Part shown: positions 50,603 through 59,675 of the stretch, in pieces
Layout of the letters: each line of letters opens with the position of its first letter
Position numbering within the stretch: position 1 is the first letter of the stretch
Assembly: GCF_900566075.1 (NCBI RefSeq)
Contig: NZ_UPHU01000001.1
Coordinates: 5,270,325 to 5,334,324, forward strand
Source of the DNA: Mycobacterium pseudokansasii
Lineage (GTDB): Bacteria; Actinomycetota; Actinomycetes; Mycobacteriales; Mycobacteriaceae
Reading direction: 5' to 3'
Length of the DNA: 64,000 nucleotides
Position numbers and translations under genes: made by a program
Notes under the pieces: model-generated
The model's input: the letters and a program-made list of their open reading frames with translations, nothing else
Told to the model about the DNA's origin: nothing
Databases searched by the model: none

Positions 50603-51803
50603 AGGGATAGTCGGTCAACCGGATCGAGCCCTCCTCGGTGATCACCAGCACCTCTTCGCTGCGGTAGCCGCCGGTGCCGTCCTGCCACGCCACCGGTTCC
50701 AGGACCAGCACCATGCCGGGCTGCAGCACGAAGCCTTCGTCGAATTCGTCGCCGAGATCCGTGCCGATCATCGGCATTTCGGCGGCGTTGACGCCGATGC
50801 CATGGCCCAGGTAGAAGTGCGGCAGCCAGGGCCGGACACCGCCGTTGGCCTGCGTCGCGGCTTGGCCCAGCTCAGCGGCGGTGGCCCCGGCGCGGGCCAC
50901 GCCCACCACCGCGGCCATGATCTCGCACCATCTGTGGAACTGCGCCTGCTGGCGCGGCGCCGGGTCCCGCCCGACGATCCAGGTCCGCCCGAAGTCCGAG
51001 CAATAACCCCGGTAGGTGATGCTGACGTCGGTCCACAACACGTCGCCCTCGGCCAGTTCCCGCTCGGTGGTGAGCAGCGGCAGCGCCAGATCACCGTGCG
51101 TGGTCCACACGCCCTCGGCCCTGCTCTGTGGCATCACCTGCCAAATCGGTTCGAGCATGCTGGCGGTGGCACCCAACTCGAAGGCGCGGCGCAAAAAGCG
51201 AGCTGACAAATCGATTTGGCGAATTCCCGGTGCCAGCGCCCGGTGGACCTCGACCATCGCCTCGTCGGTGATCCGCACCGCGGTGCGGATGCACGCCAGT
51301 TCGTCCGGGGTCTTGATCACCTTTGCGGCGCCGACGACCGCGCTAGCGTCCTCGGGAGAGCCGTTGGGGAACAACAGGTTGCGGGCCCGCGACATGGCGC
51401 CGGTCAGTTCGTCGACCGCTATCGTCGCCCCGCCGGGAGTAAGGCCTGCCAGCTGGCGGGCGAAAAGCTGGACACCTTCGTCGAATTCGAGATAGACCGG
51501 CCCGTGCCGATGATCGGGCGGCAGCTCCGATTCCTGCGAGGCACCGACGCGGTAGGGCAGAAACAGATGCGGCCACTCGTCGTCGGCGAGCACCACCGCC
51601 ACCGGCCGCTCGACGTAGGAGAGTCCGGCGTCACCCAGGGGCCAACTGGTTCCGGTGGCGTAGACGACGGCACTGTTGCCGAGCAGGATCAACGCGTCTA
51701 TTCCGCGCTCGGCCATGGCCGTTCGCAGCCTGGCACCGGTTTCCCGGCGCATCCGGGTCAGGTCCGGAGTGTCAGGAATCTGCAGCTGCGCAAGCGTTGT
51801 CAC
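50583..51803 (-). CDS. M24 metallopeptidase / aminopeptidase-P-like, intact metal site
   Basis: A 406-residue M24 protein with a creatinase-type N-domain and a pita-bread catalytic domain. All five ligand regions are present: DVLWTDVSITYRGYCSDFGRT (two Asp), LGHGIGVNAAEMP (His), LVLEPVAW (Glu) and GYRSEEVLV (Glu). GTG 51803 is just after the amidohydrolase stop. A peptidase in a catabolic operon suggests hydrolysis of an amide or C-N bond in the substrate or a conjugate. Confidence 0.9.
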   Translation of the reverse strand: MTTLAQLQIPDTPDLTRMRRETGARLRTAMAERGIDALILLGNSAVVYATGTSWPLGDAGLSYVERPVAVVLADDEWPHLFLPYRVGASQESELPPDHRHGPVYLEFDEGVQLFARQLAGLTPGGATIAVDELTGAMSRARNLLFPNGSPEDASAVVGAAKVIKTPDELACIRTAVRITDEAMVEVHRALAPGIRQIDLSARFLRRAFELGATASMLEPIWQVMPQSRAEGVWTTHGDLALPLLTTERELAEGDVLWTDVSITYRGYCSDFGRTWIVGRDPAPRQQAQFHRWCEIMAAVVGVARAGATAAELGQAATQANGGVRPWLPHFYLGHGIGVNAAEMPMIGTDLGDEFDEGFVLQPGMVLVLEPVAWQDGTGGYRSEEVLVITEEGSIRLTDYPYDPYAD

Positions 51804-51805
51804 CG

Positions 51806-52981
51806 TTACAGGCCCAGGAACTCGGTGATGTTGCCGCTGACGATCCGGGCCGCATTGGCCGGCCCGACGGCTTGCACCACGGCAGCCAGTGACTTCTCGG
51901 AATAGCCGTAGGTGCTTTCGTTGTGCGGGTAGTCCGACGACCACATGACCTTGTCGATGCCGATCCGGTCGATCAGCTCCAGCCCCAACGGGTCGACCAT
52001 GAACGAGGCGCTCATGTGCCGGTCCCAGTAGTAGCGGATGTCGTGCTCCAGCGGCCGGTTGAACATGTGTTGGTAGGACGCCACCAGGTGTTCGGCGTCT
52101 TGCAGTGCCCACGGTACCCAGGCGATGCCACCTTCGAACCAGCCGATGCGCAACCGCGGGTGCCGGTCGAGGATGCCACCGAAGATGTACTTGGAGAAGG
52201 TTTCCCGGAACCCGTCGATGTTGATCATCATCCCGACGACCACACTGTTGAACTCGCACGGGCTCTTCGGCGGGGTTTCCCCGATGTGGTGGCTGATGGG
52301 AACGCCGGATTCCTCGATCTCGTCCCACACCGGGCTCATCGAGTTGCTGGCGTAGTCGATCGGGTTGCCGTCGTCATCCTTGCCCGGGTTGAGCGGCATC
52401 AGAAACGTCTTGAGTCCCAATGCTTTCAGCTCGGCCAAGGTGCGTCGCGTTCCCTCGGGGTCCCACCAGTTGATCAGCCCGGCGCCGTAGAAGTGCCCAC
52501 CCGAACGTTCTTGCAGGTCGGCGATGTACTCGTTGTAGATGCGAAACGCCAGCTCGCGAAGTTTCTTGTCGGGGTAGTGAAACAGCGCCAGGACGGCATT
52601 GGGAAACGCCAGCTCCTTGTCGACGCCGTCGTCGTGCAGCTCTTGAATCCGGGCCTCGATGTTGGTGCTGGCCGCCCCGGGCAGGTCGTCGTACTGCATG
52701 AGCACCGCGCTGAAGTCGCCCGGCAGAAACGATTGGCCCTTGCGCCCCACCTGATAGGCGCCGTCCTCGTACCAGATGCGGGGTGCCTTGTCCTTCAGTT
52801 CATCCGGAAAGCGCTCGTAGAAGATGTCTGCGGCCAACGAGATGTGGTTGTCCGCGGAAAACACCACGGTGCCTTCAGGCAGGCCGGGATCGGTGCCCAC
52901 GGCATGGCCACGCCGGTTTTTCGGTGCGCCAAAACCTTCGGGAGGGTAGAGCGAGAGTGTGCTGGTTTGAGCCGACATCAT
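51806..52981 (-). CDS. Amidohydrolase-2 family protein
   Basis: A 391-residue PF04909 protein: VVFSADNHISLAADIFYERF (DxH region), ISHHIGETPP in mid-domain, WFEGGIAWVP, and WSSDYPHNESTYG with the catalytic Asp. ATG 52981 or 52978; GGAGGG precedes both. It follows the P450 after 28 bases in the nine-gene operon. It is the fourth member of this family in the window, and three of the four keep the metal site. A decarboxylase or hydrolase is likely. Confidence 0.9.
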   Translation of the reverse strand: MMSAQTSTLSLYPPEGFGAPKNRRGHAVGTDPGLPEGTVVFSADNHISLAADIFYERFPDELKDKAPRIWYEDGAYQVGRKGQSFLPGDFSAVLMQYDDLPGAASTNIEARIQELHDDGVDKELAFPNAVLALFHYPDKKLRELAFRIYNEYIADLQERSGGHFYGAGLINWWDPEGTRRTLAELKALGLKTFLMPLNPGKDDDGNPIDYASNSMSPVWDEIEESGVPISHHIGETPPKSPCEFNSVVVGMMINIDGFRETFSKYIFGGILDRHPRLRIGWFEGGIAWVPWALQDAEHLVASYQHMFNRPLEHDIRYYWDRHMSASFMVDPLGLELIDRIGIDKVMWSSDYPHNESTYGYSEKSLAAVVQAVGPANAARIVSGNITEFLGL

Positions 52982-53009
52982 TGGCCCTCCGTTCGGATCG
53001 CGGTAGTGG

Positions 53010-54260
53010 TCACCAGGCGACCGGCAGTTCGTAGACGCCGTAGGCCAGCCGGTCGTGTTTGAACGGGACGTCTTCGACGGGGATGGCCAGCGCGAGGGTG
53101 GGAATGCGCCGCAACAACGTTCGGTAGACGATCTGTAGTTCCGCGCGGGCCAGCTGCTGGCCCACACACTGATGCCTGCCGTACCCGAACGCCACATTCC
53201 GGTCGGCTCCCGAGCGGTGCAGATACAGCCGGTCCGGCTCGGTGAATGCGTGCGGATCCCAGTTCGCCGGCGCCAAATCGATGATGATCCCCTCACCGGC
53301 GCGGATGGTTTCGCCGGCGATGTGGATGTCCTCGAGGGCGACCCGGCGCTGGCCCGTTTGGATGATGCTGAGATAACGCAGCAACTCCTCGACCGCGTTG
53401 GCGACGACCTTCGGGTCCTCGGCATCGCGCAATACGGCCGCCTGCTCGGGATGTTCCAGCAGGGCAAGTACACCGAGGCCGATCATGTTCGCGGTGGTCT
53501 CGTGCCCGGCGATCAGCAGGCCGGTACCCAACTGGGCGGCCTCCTTGACGCTGAGCTCGCCGGCCTTGACCCGTTCGGCCAGATCGGACACCGCATCTTC
53601 GGCAGGCTCGTCCATTTTGGCCTCGACCAGCCGGGCCAGGTATTTGTGCAGGCTCATAGCCCCTTTGACGGTGTCCTCGCCGGTCGCATACCGGGCCAGA
53701 CCGACCGTCGCGTAATGCTGGAACATCTCAGCGTCCTCGTAGGGCACCCCCAGCAGCTGGCTGATCACCAGCGACGGCACCGGCAAAGCCATGGCCGCAA
53801 CGAGATCGGCCGGCTTCGGACCGGCCAGCATCGCGTCGATATGGTCATCGGTGATCTGCTGGATGGTGGGGCGTAAACCCTCAACCCTTTTGAACGTGAA
53901 CGGCTTTGACAACATCCGCCGGAAACGGGTGTGCTCTTCGCCGTCGGCGGTAAACACCGATCGGGGACGTTTGTGGACGGTCGACAACATGGCGGCGTTC
54001 CAGTGCGGAAAGCCGGCCAACCGGTCATCGACACTGACCCGCGAATCGGAAAACAGTTCGCGCACTTGCTCATAACCCGTGATCAGCCACGGCGTGCTGC
54101 CGTCCCAGATCCGCACCCGCGACAGCGGCCTGGCATTGGCCAGCGCCATCACGTCCGGAGGCGGCGCGAACGGACAGCGGGCGCCTCGCGGCATCGGATA
54201 GTCCGGGATCTCCGCCGCTGCCTCGGGGGCGCTGCTGGCAAGCGTGTCCGACACTGTCAC
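53010..54260 (-). CDS. Cytochrome P450
   Basis: A 416-residue P450 resembling the CYP105/CYP107-like bacterial class. The heme loop is FGYGRHQCVGQQLAR, the I-helix segment LLIAGHETTANM, and the ExxR region EELLRYLS. GTG 54260 overlaps the stop of the preceding ferredoxin gene (GTGA). It lies third in the TetR operon (TetR, ferredoxin, P450), so partner and control are both clear. The first oxidation step of that pathway is the likely role. Confidence 0.93.
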   Translation of the reverse strand: MTVSDTLASSAPEAAAEIPDYPMPRGARCPFAPPPDVMALANARPLSRVRIWDGSTPWLITGYEQVRELFSDSRVSVDDRLAGFPHWNAAMLSTVHKRPRSVFTADGEEHTRFRRMLSKPFTFKRVEGLRPTIQQITDDHIDAMLAGPKPADLVAAMALPVPSLVISQLLGVPYEDAEMFQHYATVGLARYATGEDTVKGAMSLHKYLARLVEAKMDEPAEDAVSDLAERVKAGELSVKEAAQLGTGLLIAGHETTANMIGLGVLALLEHPEQAAVLRDAEDPKVVANAVEELLRYLSIIQTGQRRVALEDIHIAGETIRAGEGIIIDLAPANWDPHAFTEPDRLYLHRSGADRNVAFGYGRHQCVGQQLARAELQIVYRTLLRRIPTLALAIPVEDVPFKHDRLAYGVYELPVAW

Positions 54261-54451
54261 TCCTCGATGTGGATGGCCATTGCCGGGCAGGCGGCGGCGG
54301 CTTTGCGGGCGCCCTCGGCGTGCTCGGCGGGCGGGTGCGCAGTGCGCAGGATGACGACACCGTCCTCGTCGCGCTGGGCGAACACCTCGGGTGCGTGCAT
54401 GACGCAGTTCCCGGAGGAGGCGCAAACGTCTTGGTCCACAGTCACTTTCAT
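54257..54451 (-). CDS. [3Fe-4S]-type ferredoxin, partner of the 53010 P450
   Basis: A 64-residue ferredoxin: C10-A-S-S-G-N-C16 and a later CP, with Ser at the variable position. ATG 54451 is preceded by GAAGGG. It lies 11 bases after the TetR gene and overlaps the P450 start, so it is a dedicated electron donor and is co-transcribed with its regulator. Confidence 0.92.
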   Translation of the reverse strand: MKVTVDQDVCASSGNCVMHAPEVFAQRDEDGVVILRTAHPPAEHAEGARKAAAACPAMAIHIEE

Positions 54452-54462
54452 CTGCCGGCCCT

Positions 54463-55119
54463 TCACTTGCACGCCGTGACGGGGGCCAGCCACAGGCCCA
54501 CGATCGCGTCGATGAGTGCCGTAGCCGCGGCCCGCCAGGAAGGCCGGGGCGTCGAGGTTCCCGTTGCCAGAGCACGTTCGAGATCAGCGCAGGTGTGCAT
54601 CAACAGGTTCCGGGCCATGAGGTTGCGTTGATAGCGGACGTCGAGCGGCAGATCGGGAAGGCAGCCGTTGATGCCGTCGATCACCCGAACCAGCGACGGC
54701 GAGCTCAGCGCGTCCTTGACGACGATGTTGTGATATGCGGGATCGGTCATCGCCTGGGCGGCGAACCTGGCGTACCACGTGGGATTACCCAGAGCCTCGA
54801 GATGTTCGGTGAGCGGGCACACCAGGCACGCCACCCAATCGCGCATCGTCGGGGCGTCCGGCAGCTCGGCCACCACCTGCTCGCGGAGCCGTTCAACCGG
54901 CAGCCGGTGCTTCTGCTCGATGGCACGCACCAAGTCGGTTTTGGTGCCGAAGTGATAGCCGACCGCGGCGTTGTTTCCCTGCCCGGCAGCCTCGCTGACC
55001 TGCCGGTTGGACACCGCGAACACGCCGTGCTCGGCGAACAGCCGCTCGGCGGCCGCCAGGATCGCCTCCTGCGTGGAGCTGGCGCGCTCGCTGCGCACGA
55101 CCCTGCCGACACTGGTCAT
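54463..55119 (-). CDS. TetR-family regulator heading a nine-gene catabolic operon
   Basis: A 218-residue TetR-type protein. Helix-turn-helix at about residues 35-60 (VSNRQVSEAAGQGNNAAVGYHF), then the ligand domain. ATG 55119. It is the first gene of the operon that runs to 45272. The palindrome at 55149-55168 in its promoter is probably its own operator, and a second copy precedes the SDR at 58838. It likely responds to a substrate of the P450/CoA-transferase pathway. Confidence 0.9.
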   Translation of the reverse strand: MTSVGRVVRSERASSTQEAILAAAERLFAEHGVFAVSNRQVSEAAGQGNNAAVGYHFGTKTDLVRAIEQKHRLPVERLREQVVAELPDAPTMRDWVACLVCPLTEHLEALGNPTWYARFAAQAMTDPAYHNIVVKDALSSPSLVRVIDGINGCLPDLPLDVRYQRNLMARNLLMHTCADLERALATGTSTPRPSWRAAATALIDAIVGLWLAPVTACK

Positions 55120-55148
55120 ATCGTCCAGTGAACCGCCCGACCGGCAGT

Positions 55149-55168
55149 TAAGTCAAGCGCTTGATTTA
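55149..55168. promoter_or_regulatory. Operator TAAG-TCAAGC-GCTTGA-TTTA
   Basis: The 12-base core TCAAGCGCTTGA (55153-55164) is a perfect palindrome. It lies between the TetR gene (55119, -) and vapB (55243, +). It resembles the KstR2 box (AnCAAGnnCTTGnT), with one mismatch at the first position. The flanks are repeated with the second copy at 59676. Confidence 0.75.
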
Positions 55169-55242
55169 GACCGGCTATTGACGCCCCGGCTCCGCCGCAA
55201 AACTGCACCCTGCCATGCAAATACGCATGATATGTTGCGATA

Positions 55243-55488
55243 GTGCCTAAGACGGTTCAGATTCGCGACATCGACGATGAGGTGTACGCAGCCTTGGTGC
55301 GGCGCGCCGCCGCAGAGGGCATCACGGTGCCCGAGTTGCTGCGCCGGGAGGCCGCTCGGCTGGCGGCGCGGCCGTCGGTCACCCAGTGGCTGGCACGCAC
55401 TGGGCGGCGGCCCTCGGAGATATCCACGGCCGAGGTGCTGGCGACACTGGATGAGTGGCGCGGCGAATGGCCCCATGCTGGTCGTTGA
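55243..55488 (+). CDS. vapB: VapB-type antitoxin
   Basis: An 81-residue antitoxin. The N-terminus TVQIRDIDDEVYAALVRRA is a ribbon-helix-helix DNA-binding domain; the C-terminal part should wrap the toxin. GTG 55243. It overlaps the start of the PIN-domain toxin by 14 bases, the standard vapBC arrangement. The complex normally represses its own promoter. Confidence 0.9.
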   Translation: MPKTVQIRDIDDEVYAALVRRAAAEGITVPELLRREAARLAARPSVTQWLARTGRRPSEISTAEVLATLDEWRGEWPHAGR

Positions 55489-55870
55489 CGCCTCCTGCCT
55501 GTTCGAGGTCGTCGCGGACACACCGCGGGCCGGCGAGATCGCGACCCGCCTGGCGTCCGACACCGACCAGGTAGCGCCGCACGTGATCGACGTCGAGGTG
55601 ATGGGAGTGATCCGCGCTCAACACCTCCGCGGGCGGATGGACAGCACAGCCGCCGCGCAGGCCCTCGCCGATCTACGGGACTGGCCCGGCGAACGATTCG
55701 GGCATCGCTGGCTGCTGGAGCGAGCATGGCAACTGCGCAACTCGGTTCGCGGATGGGACGCGTTCTACGTGGCACTGGCGGAGGCGTTCGACGCGACACT
55801 GCTCACGCTGGACGCTCGGCTCGCCCGTGCGCACGGGCCGAATTGCCGAATCGAGGTCCTCGATCGGTAG
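55475..55870 (+). CDS. vapC: VapC-type toxin (PIN-domain ribonuclease)
   Basis: A 131-residue PIN-domain RNase. The acidic active-site residues are visible: Asp in LVVDASCL, Glu in VIDVEVMG, Asp in GWDAFYVALAEA and Asp in LTLDARLA. ATG 55475 lies inside the end of vapB. Its 3' end overlaps, on the opposite strand, the read-through end of a P450 remnant. It appears complete. Confidence 0.9.
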   Translation: MLVVDASCLFEVVADTPRAGEIATRLASDTDQVAPHVIDVEVMGVIRAQHLRGRMDSTAAAQALADLRDWPGERFGHRWLLERAWQLRNSVRGWDAFYVALAEAFDATLLTLDARLARAHGPNCRIEVLDR

Positions 55871-56640
55871 CGGTCCTCGGCACCGCCCCCGGCTTGGCCA
55901 CCCGTCGCATGTGTCGGGCGTCGAATTCGACGGGCAGCGCTGTCGGGCCGCTGATTCCCGCGATGGGCTTCCACGTGACGGGTCCGCTGCGGCGCGCGTG
56001 CGGCATCAGCCGGGTCACGATTATCAGCGCTTCGGCGAGTTCGACTCTGGCCAGATGCGCACCCAGGCAGTAGTGCCCAGCACCGCCGAAGGTCAGCATC
56101 GGCGCCGGACCCTGCCGGGTGATGTCGAGACGATCGGGTTCGTCGTAGACCGCGGGGTCGCGATTGGCTGCCGCGGTGCTGGCGATAACGCACGTGCCCG
56201 CCGGGATGCGGACATCGTCGAATTCGACGTCGTCGACGGCAACCCGCACACTGCTGAAAGCGATTGGGAAGTAACGGATCAACTCCTCCACCGCGCGCGG
56301 TGCCAGCTCGGGATGCTCGACCAGCAGCGACCACTGGCCGGGATGGTCGGCGAGAATCTGCACCGCGGCGGCCAATTGATTACGGGTGGTGTCGGTTCCG
56401 GCGTTGAGCAGGACGGCGACGAGGTTGACGAGCTCGTCGCGAGTAAAGCGCTCGCCGTCGTCTTCGGCTCGGATGAGCTGGGAAGTCAGATCATCACCGA
56501 GGTATTGGCGGCGACGATCGATCGAGTCTCCGACATAGGCGTCGAGCTGCTCCCACGCGGCCACGATGTCGCGGCGGCACGAGAGACAGCGGAGACCGCC
56601 TGGCGACACATGAGGATTCAGCCTCAGGTCGCGGCCGTAC
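55803..56640 (-). pseudogene. 5'-truncated cytochrome P450
   Basis: About 270 codons encode only the C-terminal two thirds of a P450: ERFTRDELVNLVAVLLNAGTD (I helix), the ExxR region VEELIRYFP, and the heme loop FGGAGHYCLGAHLAR. The N-terminal 130-150 residues are missing; upstream of about 56600 similarity stops and remnants of a LuxR-type regulator begin on the other strand. The C-terminus runs on past the usual end and overlaps vapC. A protein without the N-terminal domain should not fold. Confidence 0.85.
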
Positions 56641-56654
56641 AACGTCCGTTCAAC

Positions 56655-57331
56655 GCCGAGGTCGAGCTTGGCAGCGGGAGATTTCGTTGCGGCTCGCCGG
56701 TGGGCCGACGAGGCGGCCGCAACGACAACGGGCTGGCGCTCGGCGTTGGCACTGCTGGCACGCGCACGGGTCGCGATCGCCCAAGGTGAGCGATCCGCGG
56801 CCGACGCGGACGCCCATGATGCGCTTGCCTGCGCGGTAGGCAGCGGCGCCTATATCTCGGTCCCCGATTGCCTCGAATGCCTCGCCGATCTGGCCCGAGA
56901 CGTCGACTCTCACCAAGCCGCCCGACTTTTCGGCGCGGCCGAGGCGCTCCGCCGTCGCATGGAGGTGGTGCGATTTCAGGTGTACCAGGCGGGGCTACCA
57001 GGATTCGGTGGCTTGGCTGCGAGATGCGCTGGACAACAGTGTATTTGATGCCGTCTGGGCCGAGGGCGCGGCGCTGTCCATCGAGGAGGCGATCGCCCAT
57101 GCGCAACGGGGTCGCGGTGAACGTCGACGCCCGGCCAGCGGCTGGGAATCGCTGACGCCCGCCGAGCGTGATGTCGTGCGACTGGTCGCCGACGGACTGG
57201 CGAACAAGGACATCGCCACCCGGTTATTCGTGTCACCACGGACCGTGCAGGCCCATCTCACCCACGTCTACACCAAACTCGGCCTGACTTCTCGCGTGCA
57301 ACTGGCCCAGGAGGCGGCCCGCCACGGTTGA
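56655..57331 (+). pseudogene. C-terminal half of a cyclase/ATPase/LuxR regulator, frameshifted
   Basis: It encodes the TPR-like region (GDFVAARRWADEAAATTTGW) and then, in another frame, the LuxR helix-turn-helix (ESLTPAERDVVRLVADGLAN, TVQAHLTHVYTKLGLTSR). The frames are joined by one extra G in the run at 56989-56994. The cyclase and ATPase domains that normally precede are absent here; similar pieces are at 57975-58790. The family is the large mycobacterial regulators with cyclase, NB-ARC-like ATPase and LuxR domains. Confidence 0.83.
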
Positions 57332-57332
57332 C

Positions 57333-57716
57333 TCAGCCCTCGTCGTAGCTCCATGCGCGTAGTTGTTCGGCCATCTTTGCAAGATCAGGCAATGCGCCGG
57401 TCGCGACCTGGATGATGAATTCGAAGCGGTCATCCTCGGGGGCACTAATCCACTGGCCGTTGATGGCGAGGAAAGTCCGGCAGGCCGTCCACGCCAGTCG
57501 CTTGTTTCCATCCACCAGCGCGTGGTTCCGCGCCAGGGAGTGCAGCAACGCGGCGGCCTTGAGGTGCAGACTCGGGTAGGCATCTTCACCGAACACCGAC
57601 GCGCAGGGGCGCGCCAGAGCTGACTCAAGCAGGCCGTAATCCCCGACCACGACATCCGCACCGACAGCCTCACGGGCAATGTCGAGCAGATCATCGAGAT
57701 CCAGGTACTCGGTCAT
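57333..57716 (-). CDS. doc: Doc-type toxin (Fic fold, death on curing)
   Basis: A 127-residue Doc protein. The Fic-type motif is HALVDGNKRLAW (H-x3-DGNKR), typical of Doc kinases that phosphorylate EF-Tu rather than AMPylate. It is preceded by a small antitoxin gene overlapping by four bases. It appears complete. Confidence 0.88.
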   Translation of the reverse strand: MTEYLDLDDLLDIAREAVGADVVVGDYGLLESALARPCASVFGEDAYPSLHLKAAALLHSLARNHALVDGNKRLAWTACRTFLAINGQWISAPEDDRFEFIIQVATGALPDLAKMAEQLRAWSYDEG

Positions 57717-57919
57717 GCGTCCTTAAGGCGCCGCAGGACCCCGGCCTCCTCCCGCACCACGCGCTGCAGAGCCGCGGCAACCTTCGCCTTGTGTGTGCGC
57801 CGCGCGATGTATTCGTCGATGGCCGACAAGGCGACGGCCTGCATCGACCGTCCCTCCGCGATCGCCTGCCTGCGCAGCGCTTCCGTCTGCTCAGCACTGG
57901 TGCGTAGCGTCATCCCCAT
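57713..57919 (-). CDS. Antitoxin for the Doc toxin
   Basis: A 68-residue protein with an N-terminal ribbon-helix-helix-like segment (LRTSAEQTEALRRQAIAEG) and a basic C-terminal helix. ATG 57919 or 57913. It is read just before doc, with ATGA-type overlap. A direct repeat of GATACC at 57927-57932 and 57938-57943 in its promoter may be the operator. Confidence 0.8.
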   Translation of the reverse strand: MGMTLRTSAEQTEALRRQAIAEGRSMQAVALSAIDEYIARRTHKAKVAAALQRVVREEAGVLRRLKDA

Positions 57920-57974
57920 GACGGCATGATACCTGATTGATACCTGAGCTTCAGGGCACAACGAACTGGTCGAT

Positions 57975-58790
57975 GACAGACGGGCACAACATGTACCCGC
58001 CAGCCGGAGCAGACGGCAGCGGCGATCGTCGAACTCGACGGCACCCTCCGCCGGGCTCATCGCCGACCACGACGGGGTACGTCCGGTCGAGCAGGGCGAG
58101 GACGACAGCTTCGTGGTCGCGTTCACCGGTGCCAGCGATGCGCTCGACTGCGCGCTGGCGCTGCAGCGCGCCCCGCTGGCCCGGCTGCGGCTGCGAATCG
58201 GGTTGCACACCGGCGAGGTGCGGATGCGCGACCCGAAGGATCCGGCCAACTATGTTGGTCCGACCATCAACCACCCGGCGCGGCTGCGCGATCTGGCACA
58301 CGGCGGCCAGACCGTACTATCAGGCACCACAAGCGATTTGGTGAGCGACCAACTCCCGGCCGGTGTATGGCTGACCGACCTGGGCACCCACCCCCTGCGG
58401 GACCTCCCGCGACCCGAGCGGGTAACGCAACTGTGCCATCCCGACCCGCGCACCGACTTCCCGCCGCTGCGATTGCCGAAGACCATTGCGGCCCAAGGGC
58501 TCCCACCCCAGCTGACGAGTTTCGCCGGCCTCCCGTCGATTGACCTTGCTCGCGACCAGTGGCGAACCGATCGGAGCGCCCGGTGAGGTGACCTGGCGGG
58601 TGCCGTCGCTGTCGCTGGCCGACGAGGCCTGGCGGGCCGTGGCTGGTCATTGGCCTATCAGGGTGATACGGGTGCCGCCCGGGCCGCCGCTGGCGCCGCC
58701 ATCGAGGGCGGCGTCGACCCCGGCGAACTGGACGAGGGTATTGGCCACGGCTCGCCGCCCGTCAAGCTAGGGCTGCCGTCGCCGCGTCGC
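57975..58790 (+). pseudogene. N-terminal half of a cyclase/ATPase/LuxR regulator, degraded
   Basis: Pieces in several frames: a nucleotide-cyclase domain (FVVAFTGASDALDCALALQ, LRLRIGLHTGEVRMRD, GPTINHPARLRDLAHGGQT), the LPRPERVTQLCHPD linker, then after a gap an ATPase piece (EPIGAPGEVTWRVPSLSLAD), then a TPR-like piece (GDTGAARAAAGAAIEG). Frameshifts near 58045, 58535 and 58650 and internal deletions make it non-functional. The missing C-terminal part resembles the remnant at 56655-57331. Confidence 0.82.
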
Positions 58791-58837
58791 CCAACGTGTG
58801 GTCAATGCGACAATTCCGCGAAAAGTTCGCAGTGGCT

Positions 58838-59668
58838 TCACGTTCGGCGCAGGGACCGGATCGCCTTACCGGCCACCGTCCCGCCGTCCACCGGGAGCAC
58901 GGTTCCGGTGACATAGCGGGACCGCTCGCCGGCGAAATACAATGCCGCTTCTGCGATGTCCTCCGGTGTGCCCTCCCGCTTCAGCGGGCGGTCTTCCCGC
59001 ATCGTCTGGCGGATCGCCGCCTCGTACTGCTCGATGCGCTCTCGATCCATAGCCGCCGCCGACGTCGCCAGTAACGGCGTGGGTATGTTGCCCGGCGCGA
59101 TGGCGTTGACCCGAATTTCGTAGTGCGCCAATTCGATTGCCGCAGACTTGGTGAACTGGATGACCGCCGCCTTCGATGCGCGATAAGTCATTACGCCGCC
59201 GCCGGCCTGGATCCCGCCGATGGACGTCATGGTGACAATGGATCCGCCGCCGTGGGCGGCCATGTGCCGCGCGGCATCGCGGGTGCCCGCCATGACCCCC
59301 AGGACGTTGACGGCCATGACCCGGTGGAAATCGGCCAAGTCGTCGTCGAGGAATCGGCGGTGCATGGTTCCGGAGACGCCCGCGTTGTTCACCATGATGT
59401 GCAAACCGCCGAAGGTGTCGACCGCGGTTGTCACCATCGCCTCGACCTGTTCGGGATCGGAGACGTCAGTGCGCCGGAACAACGCATCGGGCCCCAGCGT
59501 GCTCGCCAGCGCCCGGCCCGTGTCCTCGTCGACGTCGGCAATGACCACCCGCGCACCCTCGGTCACGAACCGTTCAACCGTGGCACGGCCGATACCCGAC
59601 GCCCCACCGGTGACGACGGCAACCTTGCCGGCCAGTTCGTTGGCCACACGACGAGTTAATCGGTGCAC
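58838..59668 (-). CDS. Short-chain dehydrogenase/reductase
   Basis: A 276-residue SDR: VVTGGASGIGRATV cofactor motif, NNAGVSG, TMTSIGG Ser and TYRASK. The start is GTG 59668 or GTG 59647 (VANELAGK). The palindrome at 59676-59695, nearly the same as at 55149, lies directly upstream, so it is probably controlled by the TetR protein at 54463 although 3.7 kb of toxin-antitoxin genes and debris separate them. Confidence 0.9.
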   Translation of the reverse strand: MHRLTRRVANELAGKVAVVTGGASGIGRATVERFVTEGARVVIADVDEDTGRALASTLGPDALFRRTDVSDPEQVEAMVTTAVDTFGGLHIMVNNAGVSGTMHRRFLDDDLADFHRVMAVNVLGVMAGTRDAARHMAAHGGGSIVTMTSIGGIQAGGGVMTYRASKAAVIQFTKSAAIELAHYEIRVNAIAPGNIPTPLLATSAAAMDRERIEQYEAAIRQTMREDRPLKREGTPEDIAEAALYFAGERSRYVTGTVLPVDGGTVAGKAIRSLRRT

Positions 59669-59675
59669 GCCGCCT

